A stretch of 64,000 nt of DNA, taken from the NCBI RefSeq assembly GCF_037126465.1, contig NC_088201.1:227980016-228044015 (forward strand), in the 5' to 3' direction. Under the pieces are notes generated by a model. That model had not been told where the DNA came from. It saw only the letters and a program-made list of their open reading frames with translations, and ran no database searches. Source of the stretch: Ornithodoros turicata. Lineage: Eukaryota > Arthropoda > Arachnida > Ixodida > Argasidae. Shown here one piece after another: positions 21,062 through 33,668 of this stretch. Numbering within the stretch: position 1 is the first letter of the stretch; every line of letters starts with the position of its first letter. The position numbers and the translations under genes were made by a program.

Positions 21062-21953
21062 CGACTTTTATTCAAGTTAGACGTTATAGAAGATAGCATT
21101 AAGACTTTAGGTTCGTAAAGGGTCGAATTAAAGAGCTAGTACATGTCGATGCGTCGATTCTGGCCTATGAAGTCTAGTGGCCTAGTTCATCGCTTTTATG
21201 AACGCCACGGTGAAAGTGATGAAATGTCAGAGGCAGTGATGACGACGATGATGATGCTCACACAATGTTCTTTTCAGTAACAATCACTGCACATAACGGC
21301 AAAGGTGGCTTTCTTGAAGGCCAGCTAAACCATACAGATAGAGGTTAGAAGCAAAGGCGGGGAGGAAGACCAAAAGAGGAACTGAGGAAGGAGCTGGACG
21401 GAGCTCTAATTTCTCTGTGGGTGGCCGCAGGAAGGCATACCGAATCAGTCGAGGGAACGTAGCGTATTTTTAGCTGGTGAAAGCAGGCGCAATTTCGAAA
21501 CCAATTGGCAACGCTTGCTCCGGAGCTTCCGTTGGCTACAGATTTTGTCACAGTGTGCTTCAGTCGAGGATCGTAGCCAAGGCTAGTTGAGGCAGTTGCG
21601 TTGGTGTGGCGGTGGTGGGGCAGTCTGGGATGTGGCATCCACCCATCGAGATTCAAACTTGTTCGACCGCGGTCTGGCGGTAGTGGATGGTTCTCCTGAT
21701 CATTTTCGAACTTCAGTTTCGCTGAGCCTCTCATTTTTTTTATATTCAGCCTCAGCTTCTTAGTATTTCTCTTAAATATATTGAGCAACCAGGCTGTACT
21801 GAAAAAGTTGTTACATGTATTGCGCGTGTTCTCAGCAGGCAACCAAGGTCCCACGAACGTCCTCAGGAAGCACAGAATATTGACCCACAAAGGCGAAGCA
21901 TTGCCAGGATTTTCCCATATTGGCTGAAACTTGACACAAAGGCTCCATATTGC
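21062..21953. other. No credible gene despite a 215-codon frame
   Basis: A long minus-strand frame (21992-21345) crosses the junction with the Penelope-like fragment and a CCCATATTGGC-word repeat (about 21890-21960). It has no recognisable domain. I regard it as chance. Confidence 0.45.
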
Positions 21954-22700
21954 CATGATAGGCAAGCCTGAGCGATCAAGACACGTAAACAAACACTAAC
22001 ACGAGGGCTCAAAACCAGCAAGACGTTTAATATATAATAACGAACTTCATGAACATGTAGATGGTGCGTGGGAAGACAGAGAGATGGGGAATATGGAATT
22101 GAGGACAAAGTGAGTTGAAGGAAGGTCACAGGAGCCGCTTGAAGGCCGGGTGGATAGATACAGACGACACACTAATACAATTGTCCACACTCTGTATGGC
22201 CAATGCTTCTCTCAAAAGACGTTTTCGCCTGTCTCGTCCCCACGCCAGCACCGCCGTCTGGGACCATAGCGGTTGACCAAAGGCGTTAAACGATCTAACC
22301 TGAAGTTGTTCCTAGAGAGGAGATGGACCCCCATCTCCTTCGACATAGCCTTCAAATTATGTGATATCTTGTGGTAGTACGGAACTACTACATTTTTTCT
22401 CTCTTTTTCTTCCATTAAACATTTCGGGCGAACTTCAAACTGTGCAAGTAAATTGTGCTGGATTAGCTTAATCTCATAGCCTGCTCTTTGTAACTTGGCG
22501 GTCTGTAGCTTGACAGCACTGAACACGATTTGGAGTAAGACTTGGTCAGGGCACTGGTTATCAAGGAATGTATCAAACTATTTTTCACCAACTTAGAATG
22601 GCAACTCCTTCTTGGCAGAAGGGGTTTTTTACTTGAAGCACCATATTGCCAGCAGTGTAAGGTCAAATATAAAAACTTCAATTTCCCGTCGGTATGATGC
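21954..22700 (-). pseudogene. Penelope-like element fragment, GIY-YIG region deleted
   Basis: On the minus strand this parallels the plus-strand copy at 29620-30573: LPRRSCHSKLVKNSLI, then KLQTAKLQRAGYE, LIQHNLLAQF, YYHKISHNLKAMS, NNFRLDRLTP. After RLDRLTP the sequence jumps to the part matching PLWSQTAVLAW, so about 200 bp containing the GIY-YIG endonuclease core is missing. Frames change near 22500. The 3' end matches the other copy up to TTGCCTATCATG, which therefore marks the true element 3' end. Dead copy. Confidence 0.8.
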
Positions 22701-23700
22701 TCACACTTTTGGCATACCCAAGAATTTTCCGATTGGCAACGTTGTCAAGAAGAAGAATTCGCTTCTCTTCGGTCAGTCCTCCGTCGCTCGGTTCGCAAAC
22801 CTGCTGTGAAACGCCGTGAAGAGCACGTCCATTCATCAACTCTCTCCGTCAATCCTGCAGTGCATCTGTCGTCGCACCTCACAGACCTTCTCTCCAAAAC
22901 GCCAAAGTTCTGCCTTAAGAGGGCATACCAGCTCTCCGTCCCAATGTATTTCCTATGGAACATATCTTATGCTTTTTCTCGGTAACTATCGCGCAGATTT
23001 TGACGCGGGTGATTTCACAATAAAGAGGAAGACGGGATGAACAGAATAATGTTATTAGGTTTCTCATACATGTCGTATGTATTTTACGGCGACGTCATGA
23101 ACATGAAAAAAATACACAATTTTTCCCCTGACTCTTTGGACAGGTTTTTATTAAACTTCTATAGCCATTTCAAAAAAAAAAAAAAAACGTTCCATTTACT
23201 TTCTCCTGATATGTTTCAGGAATTGATAGATCGTTTTTATAAAAAAGCATGAAATGTGAGTACGCAAAATCACCAACTAAAAGTCCAGTGAACGGCATCG
23301 TTCTGACGAGGCAGCAAAACCGCGCGGACCGTATCCTTCCGCCGAGCAAGCGTGCGCGTGCGCACTGGACGGCACTGCTGGCTCCTCTCTCCTCATTACT
23401 TTCCTGGACCGCTGACTTAGGGCATGACCTTGGAGACCAGAACAAAAGCTTACTTAGCTGCTCGTAAAGGGATTATCGTCTGAGCCGGCATTGTCGCCAA
23501 CAACCACAGGCCAACAACCGTCTTCTTTTTTCGGTGCGCGTATAGAGAATTGAGATGAGTTTATTAGCTTCACATGAAACGTCAATTTGCCCGATTCTGC
23601 CGGGTTTGTGTTTACTCAGACAACTGTCTCATAAGGCTAACGAGAATCTGCCGTATTTACGATTAGTGGAAGGCCGACTTTACAAATATTCCAGTAACGT
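22701..23700. other. No recognisable gene
   Basis: Open frames up to 91 codons without motifs. There is a 13-base A run near 23172. A weak Ruka-like SINE body begins near 23715. Confidence 0.4.
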
Positions 23701-23714
23701 TCAACATGACTGCC

Positions 23715-23920
23715 CTGTAATATGAGAGAACTGATGCTCTGAGGCTGGAACAACATAGTAAGGACAAACACACACAAAGCCTCAATTTGCCTATGAAATT
23801 AACGATGAAAGATGGAAGTCACTGAAAAGGTTAGCCAGCTGTAGGAGTGGGTGAAGAAGATGTGGGTTCGACCCCTACAGCTGGCTAACCTTTTCAGTGA
23901 CTTCCATCTTTCATTGCCCT
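23715..23920. mobile_element. Fold-back tRNA-SINE: perfect 41-bp inverted repeat
   Basis: The left part (CTGATGCTCTGAGGCTGGAA ... CAAAGCCTCAA) is the same SINE body seen at 48090-48180 and 50100-50170. At 23805-23845 and 23874-23914 two 41-base arms are perfect reverse complements, each made of the SINE segment ATGAAAGATGGAAGTCACTG through GTTAGCCAGCTGTAGG. The 28-base loop contains GTGGGTTCGACC, the Pol III B-box. The element is thus a SINE folded on itself, probably formed by template switching. Confidence 0.7.
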
Positions 23921-24330
23921 GTAATGTTCGTAATGTTGAAACAGCGATCAAGAGGATTACACACAAATAAATGTTCCTCAGGATAACTGCATTTAGAACT
24001 GCAGGTTTCTTTGTTCTTCTCTTTCTTTCTTTTATTGATAGATTTATTTTCATTTTTATCTTATTATATTTTTTCGTCAACGCTCCACGTGAACCAATAA
24101 GAAAAATCGATCAAGCGACCGCTGCACAATTATTTCCGCCCAGGCAATGGGCAACAGTCTTTTCCGGAACCCAAATTCACGTTCGCGAAAGAAGGAAAAC
24201 CAACGACAATGCTCGATTGCTTGGTACGATGATATGCCGTGTTTAAAAGTCCGACATCACTATTTACCACACAAACTCAACAACTTTCGATGAAAAAATG
24301 GCTAGGAAGCAAGCGAGCTGGTGAAGATGA

Positions 24331-24454
24331 TGCATGATGTAAAACCCTGAGACTAGGGGACGCGAAGGGACAGACACGAACAGCTGTTTTTGAGACTTCG
24401 TGTTTGTGTCTGTCCCTTCGTGTTCCCTAGTTTTTCGGGGTTTTACATCATGCA
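24331..24454. repeat. Fold-back element, ~50-bp arms
   Basis: GCATGATGTAAAACCC and CGAAGGGACAGACACGAA on the left pair with TTCGTGTTTGTGTCTGTCCC and GGGTTTTACATCATGC on the right, with a loop of about 16 bases (CAGCTGTTTTTGAGAC). It is non-coding. Confidence 0.6.
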
Positions 24455-24459
24455 TGAAA

Positions 24460-27150
24460 TTTCGATGTCTGTCCAAGTCATTTTAGCGAACGAGAGCCAC
24501 ATTTTTGGCTGCTTAGGCTTAGCGGGGCGGACGCGACGGAACAACACATTAGGTAGTTGATTATTAGATTAGTAAAAGTTCGGTGTTTGCATTTTCATGT
24601 TCATGTTGTTTATTTTTCAACGGGGACTTCGATCACGTTATTTGAGATACGGCCAATTTTTCGATACCGGTTCCCTGGATTTTCCATCTTTCGACACTTC
24701 TTGCTGGTTCCGCGTTGGATGACCCAAAACCTGTACCCGTCGTTCTTTGCACCGCAAACAAAGGAAAGCCTTCTGAGGAAGATCAGGAAAAGCTCCGGGT
24801 CACTGGGGATTCGCCACTGAACTAGTGACTCTACGCTGAACCAGCTGAACGAAAGGTCTGGTGTAATGTGAAGTACCCTGCGAAAACCAAGGAGTACTGA
24901 AGTTTCCGGGTAATAATCAGCGCATTATGAGACGGAATTCGTGCTCCGAGACCTCCTCGCGTACATAAAGACGGAGTTCAAAGAGTTTTAGGAGCTTCCT
25001 TCTCCTTTTTTATTTCTTTTTCTTTTTTTTTTGAATAGCTGTTGCTAAATGCAATGCATTTATTTAGACTGACTGAGTGTAAGTATTGAGCCTATAAAAG
25101 GCCGAAAATCATAACGTCGAACTATCAGAAAGCCGAAAATCAGAAGGCTGAAAACGGAAAGGCCAAAGAGACACGGGGTGAGCACTCTAGTGAATGACCA
25201 CTGAATGGGATGGTGTTGATTATGAAGTTTATAAGTTTTGTGGCTATTGTATTAGAAATCAAATAACTGGAATGCATAGCATTTCGTGCTCGCAAATAGA
25301 CTAGCCAGCGAAGATGAAAAACAATAATGTACAACTTGTTTACTACGAAAAGAAAGTGCGTGGTGGGTAAAGTGCGGATAATTGTGCACTAAAAGCCCCT
25401 GAAATATAGATGCAAACCTAAATAGTCGATGAAGCACATCACAGCCGACCGAGTGTTATCGTTCGCTTTGCGGATTTGTTGAAATTAGGAGACATAGGGT
25501 TCTTTTTTTTTTTCGTTTTTTTTTCACGTATTAATGAATAATTACATCTACATTCCATTCAACGAACAACATTAAATGGATATAGTTCGCTGCATTAGTT
25601 CGCTAGCCATATCGTTCGCTGGATGCTTGTATTTCTCTACTGTCGGTGAGACACAGGTTTTACAGTTGTCCTTACATCTTTTTCTGTGCCGATGTTTATG
25701 GGTTATAAAAGCTCTACACCCACTTATTCAGTTGTTTCATTGCCCTTACAACTCCGCTTCTGCTGAAAATACTGTACATCAACATCAGTGTCTGGCCACC
25801 ACCAACAACAAAAAAAGAACTATATATGAAAATACTAGTATTCCGGTCAGTGGCGTAGCTACGGGGAGGCTACGGGGGGCCCGAGCCCCCCTAACTGCCA
25901 CTAGCCGACCCACGCAAATAGTGCAAATCCGAGGAGAAAATAACATATGGGGGGAGGGGGGGGCTAGCGTGACGATCGCGAAAGTTCTTACAGTTCATGG
26001 CGTCTATCCAAGCGGCACACTTGAATCGTTTCTAAAGTATGAGCTTTTCAAAATCCTTCCAATCTCGTGACACCACCTCATTGGACATCACAGTATAATC
26101 GTATTGTGAATAAGTCCGACCATACCCACGTTCAGCGAGCGTGAAGTCAGAGCCTCAGGATAGTGGGCATATGCGTTTACTTTCGTTGGTACGAATACAG
26201 AAGGTCATTGCGCTCAGTATTCTGTAGCACTCCTCTTTATAACAGAACGCGGCTACCATTTTCCCAACATATCTGCCAGAAATAAGTAGAAGGCAGCAGG
26301 ACCTTGGAAAATCACTAGTGATGAATCACCTCGTGTCATAGTCAAGATTTATTTGCTGATGGAGAATCGCTTCCTAATCTTACCGCGTTGTCAGTACTCA
26401 GCAAAATTTGCGAGAGAGGAACAGAAAGAACAGATGTAATCGGCACAATGCAAGCGGCGCAGCGGGTGCATTTATGTTCCTTGTTCAATGGTTTTACTAT
26501 GCGTTAGCATCAATGATAATTTAAAGAATCCCGTCTCCCAACTTAAATAAATAATGTGATAGAGCTTGGTCGGCTATGATCCGTTTCCTCAGCTGTTCAC
26601 AACGGCGCTCCTGTAATTTCCGGGATACGGCGAAATCGTCCCCAGTGGGAACCTAGTTTAGAACCGGGTCCTAGGTTAGTTTTCAGAGGTTTGGTTAGTT
26701 TAGGCTTGTTTTTGACAGTCCACAGTCCATCGCATCCTCCTCATCACATTATAACTGGATATTCCGAAATCCTAAGCTGTTATTTGAAGAAAAGTAATTG
26801 ATAACGTACAAACATGAGTAAGAAACAACGTAAACAGCATAACAGCATTTGATCGAACGCCGTTTGGTCGAACGCAGTTTGATCGAAGGCGTTTGAGCGA
26901 CGCCGTTTGTTCGAAAGATGATTCTTCGAAGGGAGTTCGAAGCTCGCAGCGTGTCCTTACCACCTCTGTTTCTGTAACTCCTGACTCGAACATACGGAGC
27001 AGGCAATAAGTGTTCTCTCCTTCTTTGTTTGTTTGTTTCTTGCGTCTTCTTTTTTTCAGCTAAAGAGAGGAGGCCACTGGTTATTTGCGGACCTTTGTCA
27101 TTCACTAACAGCACAGCCTTCTCGCTTTTTACTCTCTCCCATCCGAAAGG
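24460..27150. other. No recognisable gene; a few repeat ends
   Basis: T-rich runs lie at 25020 and 25505. At 25855 CAGTGGCGTAGCTACGGGG begins a sequence typical of DNA-transposon termini (hAT-like CAGTGGCG), but I found no opposite end. At 26848-26920 a 16-18-base repeat TTTG.TCGAACGCCG occurs about five times. Confidence 0.4.
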
Positions 27151-27159
27151 AAACTAAAT

Positions 27160-27303
27160 TGAATGGAACAATGCGGAGGTATCCCGTGAAATTGTAACGG
27201 GACCCATTACTTCAGTCCCCACTTCACCTCCAGCAATGCGGTAGAGTATCGCGCCCGGCGATGAAACTCCCCACCTATCATCCTGAAATAAAGTTGTTGT
27301 TGT
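27160..27303 (+). mobile_element. Retroposon 3' end with AATAAAGTTGTTGTT tail
   Basis: A GC-balanced segment (GCGCCCGGCGATGAAACTCC) ends in CCTGAAATAAAGTTGTTGTTGT. The same AATAAAGTTGTTGTT tail ends unrelated sequence at 46519 and, on the minus strand, at 1592. A shared AT-rich simple tail after a polyadenylation-like signal is characteristic of a dispersed LINE or SINE family; which one I cannot say. Confidence 0.4.
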
Positions 27304-27369
27304 ATCCCGCGAACAAGTGGGACGCATACCGAAGAAAATGTCTTCAAGTTGGGAGCAGCCAATAGTCTG

Positions 27370-27640
27370 TCCCTTACAAAAATAAGTTTAGCCAGCCTAT
27401 TGACATCCTTTGGACGTTCTATTTCTTGAATAGACTTCCTTTGGACTACTGAATATATAGCCTGTCTGTTTCAAGTCTATAGACATCCTTTGGACTACCT
27501 TGTATCCTTTCTTTGGCCCGTCAATGGGAGATTGGCACCAACAGTCTATAGACAACCTGCCATAGAAAGGAAACATATATTTGCCATTGCCTGTCTATTG
27601 ACTTTCTATAGGCTGACGATAGATTGGGCAGTGGTCAACA
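27370..27640. repeat. Degenerate ACATCCTTTGGAC-word repeat
   Basis: ATAGACATCCTTTGGACTAC and variants (AGACTTCCTTTGGACTAC, GACATCCTTTGGACGTTC, GACAACCTGCCATAGAAAGG) recur about every 50 bases. Distant relative of the GGACGTCC-word family. Confidence 0.45.
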
Positions 27641-27889
27641 TTCCCCTTCTACCATCATGATATGCCCCCTATTTGGATTCATGAACCGTGATCAGCTGAA
27701 TCCAAACCTGGAATTCTGCTGAGATCCTGTTGTGTAAAAGTGATGTTTTTTCCCTGTGTTGAGAAGCAATACTTGGCCATCATTGGCACACTTATTGAGG
27801 ATAATCCTTAGTGCCATCTGCAATAGCTTAACCAGTGCAAGAACGTAGCACGTGCAGTTAGAAAGGCATATGCAGCACCGTCGTCATCT

Positions 27890-28415
27890 TCCTAGCAGAA
27901 AAGAGATATCATATATTGCTTGACTTTCGAGTTTACGCAAATTCGAGTGGCCTGCTTGCCTTTGACGAGTCAGAATGAACGGTGAGGTGTTCCAGCTTAA
28001 TTTGATTATGCCTACTTCTATCCCCGAAGTGAGGAATTGCTTGGAGTAGTAACTCAACACCAAGATAACCCTTGTGTTTTTAACTGCTTTCGGTCTGAGA
28101 CATTCAGTAGGTCCATTGAAAGTCAAATTTTTGCAGTGCGTCGTATCCACGCAGGTTCACGTTGATGCAGGTTGCGTGCTCACTGCATAAATTTCACTTT
28201 CAATGAACCTTCTGAATGTCTCAAACCGGTGGGAATTACAAACACAGGCGTTATCTTGGTGGTGATCTAATACTCTAAGATATTCCTTACTTCGGTCTTC
28301 GATGGATGCGTAATCGAATTAAGCAGGGATACATCACCATTCATTCTGACTTAGAGGCAAGCATGACACTCGAATTTGCCTTTCGTAGGGCCTTTCGTGT
28401 CAAAGTCCGACACTT
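27890..28415. repeat. Long imperfect inverted repeat (~250-bp arms)
   Basis: Left-arm words ACTCGAATTTGCGTAAAC and TGACTCGTCAAAGGCAAGC (minus), ACCAAGATAACCCTTGTGTT and GAGACATTCAGTAGG (plus) are mirrored in the right arm: GACACTCGAATTTGCC, TGACTTAGAGGCAAGC, AACACAGGCGTTATCTTGGT, CTGAATGTCTC. The centre is at about 28150. A third relative of the outer part lies at 35030-35130. Both arms can be translated into similar peptides (SNLRKL.), but without a gene structure. Confidence 0.5.
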
Positions 28416-28650
28416 TACCTCTCGACGAAGAGCGCAAAGGGTGCGCGCCGCCTTAAACTCGCGACGTGAACCACGCACAATGGGGATTATTTCGCAGTCG
28501 GAGGCGAACGGCGTGATAAGGAAGTCGACCGTGGCACCATCTAGAATCGAGAAAATCGTGAATCGGAGTTGTTCCCCGACTGGTATGGCCTCCTAATGTG
28601 AAACCTTCAAAGTTCGATTTCATCTCCGACGTGGACCTCATAGCTGCAAT

Positions 28651-30573
28651 GTGGTTCCCAAACACATGCTTTCATTGAAAATTCGATTGCCAAGCTTTCC
28701 CAATGCACGGGTCCCGGCTACTGTGTCAAAATCCCGTTCTGTGGTCGCGGCACAGGAAGAGTTGCAGGCTAAAAACCTCGTCTTGCTTCAAACTGACAAA
28801 TCTGGCCGTTTTGGTGTTCTCCCGAGAGAAGAGTTCTCAAAAAAGCGATCGGATGCGATTGACGAGCTGTTAGTGCCTTTCATTGGGAACCTTCGAACAT
28901 TGAAAAGGGATGTTTCGAATATTTTGAATGAAAACGAAATGTCAACCTTGGTAAAAATATCAAAGGAACTGCGTCTTGCGCGTTCTCTTCAAAATTTTTG
29001 TTGAAGGACCATAAACCCAATCTACCCCATAGAATTGTACTTAATGAAAATAGCACTTGGCAGAAGTTCGTATCAGCGTTCATCCAGAAATCATTGTCAG
29101 TTTTAAATGTACCCAACCCCTTAACTCTGAGAAACTCCGAAGAATTTGTCAAAATGCTTTTGCCATTTCATGGTTCTGAAATGTTCCCGATATCGTTGGA
29201 TGTCAAAGATCTGTACTATTCTCTTAAAAAACCTTTGCTGTGAAACGCGTTTTGGATCTTTTGGTACGTTTCCAGTCTCACGCTGGCATAGCTATAAGTG
29301 ATATTTTGGAATTGCTGAATTTGTACATGAATTCTAATGTAACTTGCATAGATGGCGTTTTATACACCCAAAAGGATTGTGTTTTCACAGGTTCGTCTGT
29401 TTGCACCATTCCTATCTGAAATCTATTTAGGCTGCCTCGACTTTCATTTACGTGCTTTTGTAAATTCGTCTTTGCCTGACGCTGTTTTGGTGCCTAGATA
29501 CGTTGATGGTCTGATATTTATGTCTCGTTCCCGATCCTGCTTGGTAGAACTGCAACGTGTGGCTCGTGAATCGTCCCCCAAATTAACATTTACGGAAGAG
29601 CATCCTGCCGACGGGAAATTGAAGGTTTTAGATTTGACATTACACTTCAAAGGTGGGTTATGCTGGCACTATGATGCTTCAACTAAAAAAACCTTTCTGC
29701 CTAGAAGGAGTTGCCATTCTAAGTTGGTGAAAAATAGTTTGATAAATTCCTTGATAACCAGTGCCCTGACCAAGTCTTGCTTAAATTTTGTGTTCAGTGC
29801 ATTCAAGCTACAGACCGCCAAGTTACAAAGAGCAGGATATGAGTTTAAGCTAATCCAGCACAATTTACTTGCACAGTTTCATGCTCGCCCGAAAGGTTTA
29901 ACGGAAGAAAAAGAGAAAAACGAAAACATGGCAGTAGGTCCGTACTACCACAAGATATCACATAATTTGAAGGCTATGTCGAATGAGATGGGGGTCCGTC
30001 TCCTCTTTAGGAACAACTTCAGGTTAGATCGTTTAACGCCTTTTTCGATACCAGAGCCTGGATGTAATGCTGAACACAGAACCATCAAATTTGTTCCACG
30101 TGCAAAAAATGTTGTGTATAGAATTCTGTTAGCTTGTGGCTTTGTATACATAGGTCAAACGTCTCAAGGTTTTAACCAAAGGTTGGGCCAGCATAAAAAC
30201 AGCCCAGATTCAAATTTGTCGGGCCACCTAAGGCTCTGTAATAATTGTCAACCCCTATGGTCGCAGACAGCGGTGCTGGCGTGGGAACCAGACAGGCGAA
30301 AACGTCTTTTGAGAGACGCATTGGCCATACAGGGTGTGGGCAATTGTATTAGTGTGCCGTCTCTATGTATCCACCCGGCCTTCAAGCGGCTCTTCTAACC
30401 TTCCTTCAACTCACTTTGTCCTCAATTCCATATTCCCCCTCTCTCGGTCTTCCCACGCATCGTCTACGTGTTCATGAAGTTCGTTATTATCTATTAAACG
30501 TCTTGCTGGTTTTGAGCCCTCGTGTTTGTGTTTGTTTACGTGTCTTGCGCATCGCTCAGGCTTGCCTATCATG
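28651..30573 (+). pseudogene. Penelope-like element: RT plus GIY-YIG, frameshifted
   Basis: Frames 28651-29004, 28998-29243 and 29352-30398 make one broken PLE protein. The N-terminal part has LVLLQTDKSGRFGVLPREEF. The RT core includes FVKDHKPNLPHRIVLNENST, MFPISLDVKDLYYSL (motif A), FTGSSVC (motif B region) and PRYVDGLIFMSR, where the catalytic YVDD is YVDG. The linker has SNEMGVRLLFRNNFRLDRLT. The C-terminal GIY-YIG domain shows VYRILLACGFVYIGQTSQGF, NQRLGQHKNS and LLRDALAI. At least three frame breaks (about 29000, 29243, 29390) and the YVDD change make it inactive. The 3' UTR ends at TTGCCTATCATG (30573), as in the minus copy at 21954. Not the same subfamily as the PLE at 42.5 kb. Confidence 0.85.
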
Positions 30574-30599
30574 GAATTTATTCACCAGCTAGCCTGCAT

Positions 30600-30760
30600 T
30601 TACGCCATTTTGTCTATGCTTCATATTGCCAAGTGTGAGCAGTAATGGGGAAAATGTCGGTCGGCAATGTGGGCTCATATTGCAAAAATTCAACCAATGT
30701 GGGGAAAATGTCAGCAAGATATTACTCATGCCCATATAGCTCATGCGAACCCCCTAATAA
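30600..30760. repeat. Degenerate CATATTGGC / GGGGAAAATGTC repeat
   Basis: CATATTGC, AATGTGGG and GGGGAAAATGTC words recur. The same dispersed vocabulary (CCCATATTGG, TTGCCAGGA.TTTCCC) occurs next to the PLE fragment at 21890-21960 and at 35535-35640, 39125-39330 and 40010-40110. Confidence 0.4.
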
Positions 30761-30799
30761 TGAAAATGGAGATAATGGGACGAACCCGTATTGGTACCT

Positions 30800-33650
30800 G
30801 TTCCAAATGGCGAAGTCGCACGGGAATATCGAAATTCGAAGCGTGTGAAGTGCCCTACTCAGCGCGTCGTTACATTCAATAACTTCCCGCAGACTATACA
30901 CATTGCTCGAAACAACATATCTGGCAATGCCACTGTAATATGCACTGGAACTCTGCTGGTATACCTGCTGTAATGAGTCACCATCTTGCTTGATGACAAT
31001 CGGTCGTAACCGCAGAATGAAACGAAGCGTTGCAAACGTCGTTTCAGCGAAATCGCGCTAATTATAGAGGGGCGTAAAAACTTTGTAGCGGTGACGAGGA
31101 TGGATGTGCCTTTGCAATTTCGCTACACCTGCATTGAGTCAATGCCATGCCAACAATAATTCCGACATAATTTCCTGTCAAATACTGTGTTTTTAATTCA
31201 GGATGTCAGCTCTGCTGTGATTACCTGCTACGTAGAGCTGTAAGGCCATTCGTCTGTTTCTTTAAGGATGCTACGTAAATGCTTTGCAAAGAGAGCAACA
31301 CGCGAATACTATTTATTCACGCTGTATAGGACGCTCAGACAATGTATGTTTGCTTGCTCCCAACGCTATCGAAATACTACACAGTAAAATAAGACTTACA
31401 GTAAAAAAACAGATTGTATAAACATCCTACAGATCCGTATATCTAAGACGACATCCCCGTGATATTCGAGCAACGTTCAATGAGTGTTCATATCCTGGTC
31501 TCTTGGATAGTCCAGGAGCTTCCCCAGCGTAGATGAACTGCGCTTTATACATCGGAATGCAAACATCCAGAGCGTGATATTCTGTACACAGACATGTGCT
31601 GAGACATGTGTTGTTTACTGGGTAGAATCACAAGGTAAATGGCTTTGTGGGATATCCCCTACATGTCACAAAGATATCCGGATATTCAGGACTTTCGTGA
31701 CCAGGTAGAGACGTTCCAGGGATATTAATCAAAGAGGTACATTTCGTTGAATTTAAGAAACAGATAATACGAAGAGGACAACACAGGACTCAAACCAGCT
31801 GTGAAGCTTTAATGCAGAGGGTACCGGAAAAGTGGATCGTGGAATATCGTTGTCTCTGGCAAGGCTCGCAACCGTAGGAAACCTAAGCAGTCAGAGCTAT
31901 ATTCTTTTTTTTTTACAATTTTCTTCCCCACTTCGTTCCCTTTGTTCGTGTTTAGTATGTAACAGCAGAGCTTCAGGTAATTGTGCTTGTTGATTTTGCG
32001 AATGCGTCGCAACTGACAACTTAATGCGATAAATTTCCTCACGCCACTCGGCTCCCCAACGGAGAGTAACACGACATAGGTGCTACGTGGATTGGAGACA
32101 GACCCGCTTAGAGCCACAGATGTAGAACCGATAACCGTGGCTGTCGTACGATTTTTCTGTTGCTAAGGTGCTCGAAAGTTTGTAATGATTTCGAGTACTA
32201 GAAAGGCGTTAATAAAGTTAAAGAATCGAAAATATATAATTCATAAATAAAATAATAAAATAACTGAAGGACAAACTGGAATACTAAGTGCGAACTAAGT
32301 GGGACTAACGAAGGAACTACCCCTAAATTCGCACTTACTATGCTAATTAATTAATTTATTCTATCTTTCAACACGAAACAAAGTACAATACCATTTTATG
32401 TTTTAGCATTACAACTCCCGAGTTGGAAAATCGTGACAGTCTGATGGATGTGCGTAGCGCCGGAGAAAAACCTCTCCGCTCCCTTCCTCATTCAATACCG
32501 GCATTCCGCCGCATCAGTGATGCATTAATTAATCGTACTTCGATTTTTGGAGTGAACCCGTTCCCTGGGGTAGCAGAATTTTGTAGCAGAAATTGCGTGT
32601 GTAAATAGTGCATGCGTAGTTCAGTTGTTTGAGACACTGACAGTGGTCACACGCACACACACAAATACACACGCGCACAAATTGTTCATCAGTGTTCTTG
32701 TTTCAAGTATTTACTGTTTATTTTCACAGGTGCCTGCAGTATCTTGGATGGCGTGATGAAAGAACGGCGGTCTGTCCATGAAGCGTCTGCGTGCTAAGTT
32801 GTGATTGTGAGATCATCCTATCAACTTGATCTCAGTCAACTCAGTAACTGTCTCAGTATCAACTACGTGGTGACTATCGACGTGGTGACTCTCTTGATGT
32901 TTCAGTGCCCTCTCGTCCTGGAGGTTTGATCCAAAACAGGTCGAAGTCAGGGCTCGAGTATTTGCCATATTAGCGTATGACAGCCGCGTTGACAGATCCA
33001 GGAGATTGGTAGCGGACGAGTGCAAGACATTTTAGGCTATCCTGAGGGTTGTGTTACATGTCCATCACCTCTATATTTAGATATGAGTTGAAGGTATACT
33101 AGTCGAATGACGATTGAAGGACAGAGCGAGCTCTGGAAGGGACGACGTTTTTCAGACGCTTGAAACGGGTGCGTGAGCTGCAAGCTGTGTCATCAGAGAT
33201 GAAACGGGCACTTCTCTCTAGACATAAAGAAGCTAGGTGTCTGCGTCGTGTCTGCCTGTGTCTAAGCGTGCGTCGTTTGGATTGTTTTTGGGGCTTTGAT
33301 TAAAAATTTGGGATCAATGTCCTATAGTGCCAGCATAAAGCATTCAAGAGTGTTTGACGGAATGTCGAATGATGCAGCCAGTTTTCACGAAAGATTCTGG
33401 TGCTTTCTGTCAATCTATCTAGTCATGGCGTAGCTAATAAAGTTGGTTGTCCAATTAGAAGATAAACGTGCACGTACCGCATCGTCGTCGTCGAAGCATG
33501 CTTGTCCGGGCTGAAAGGCAATAACGAAATGTTAATCAGTTTTGTGTCGCTCTCGTTCATTTGGATCAGTTCATAGCACACTCAAGGGTACCAAGGAAAT
33601 GTTTTTTCTGTTTTACAGAAAAACATTTTCTGTGCCCCATCGTTTGATAG
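30800..33650. other. No recognisable gene
   Basis: At 31430-31730 GGATATCC / GATATTC words form another decayed repeat. A 61-codon frame at 32423-32608 and a 102-codon minus frame at 32117-31809 have no support. A CA-rich run lies at about 32648-32685. An ACAGAAAAACA palindrome lies near 33610. Confidence 0.4.
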
Positions 33651-33668
33651 ATACATAATCATACAAAG

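Noticed and set aside
21345..21992. 215-codon minus-strand open frame
   Set aside because: It crosses a PLE 3' end and a simple-word repeat, has no domain, and composition changes along it.
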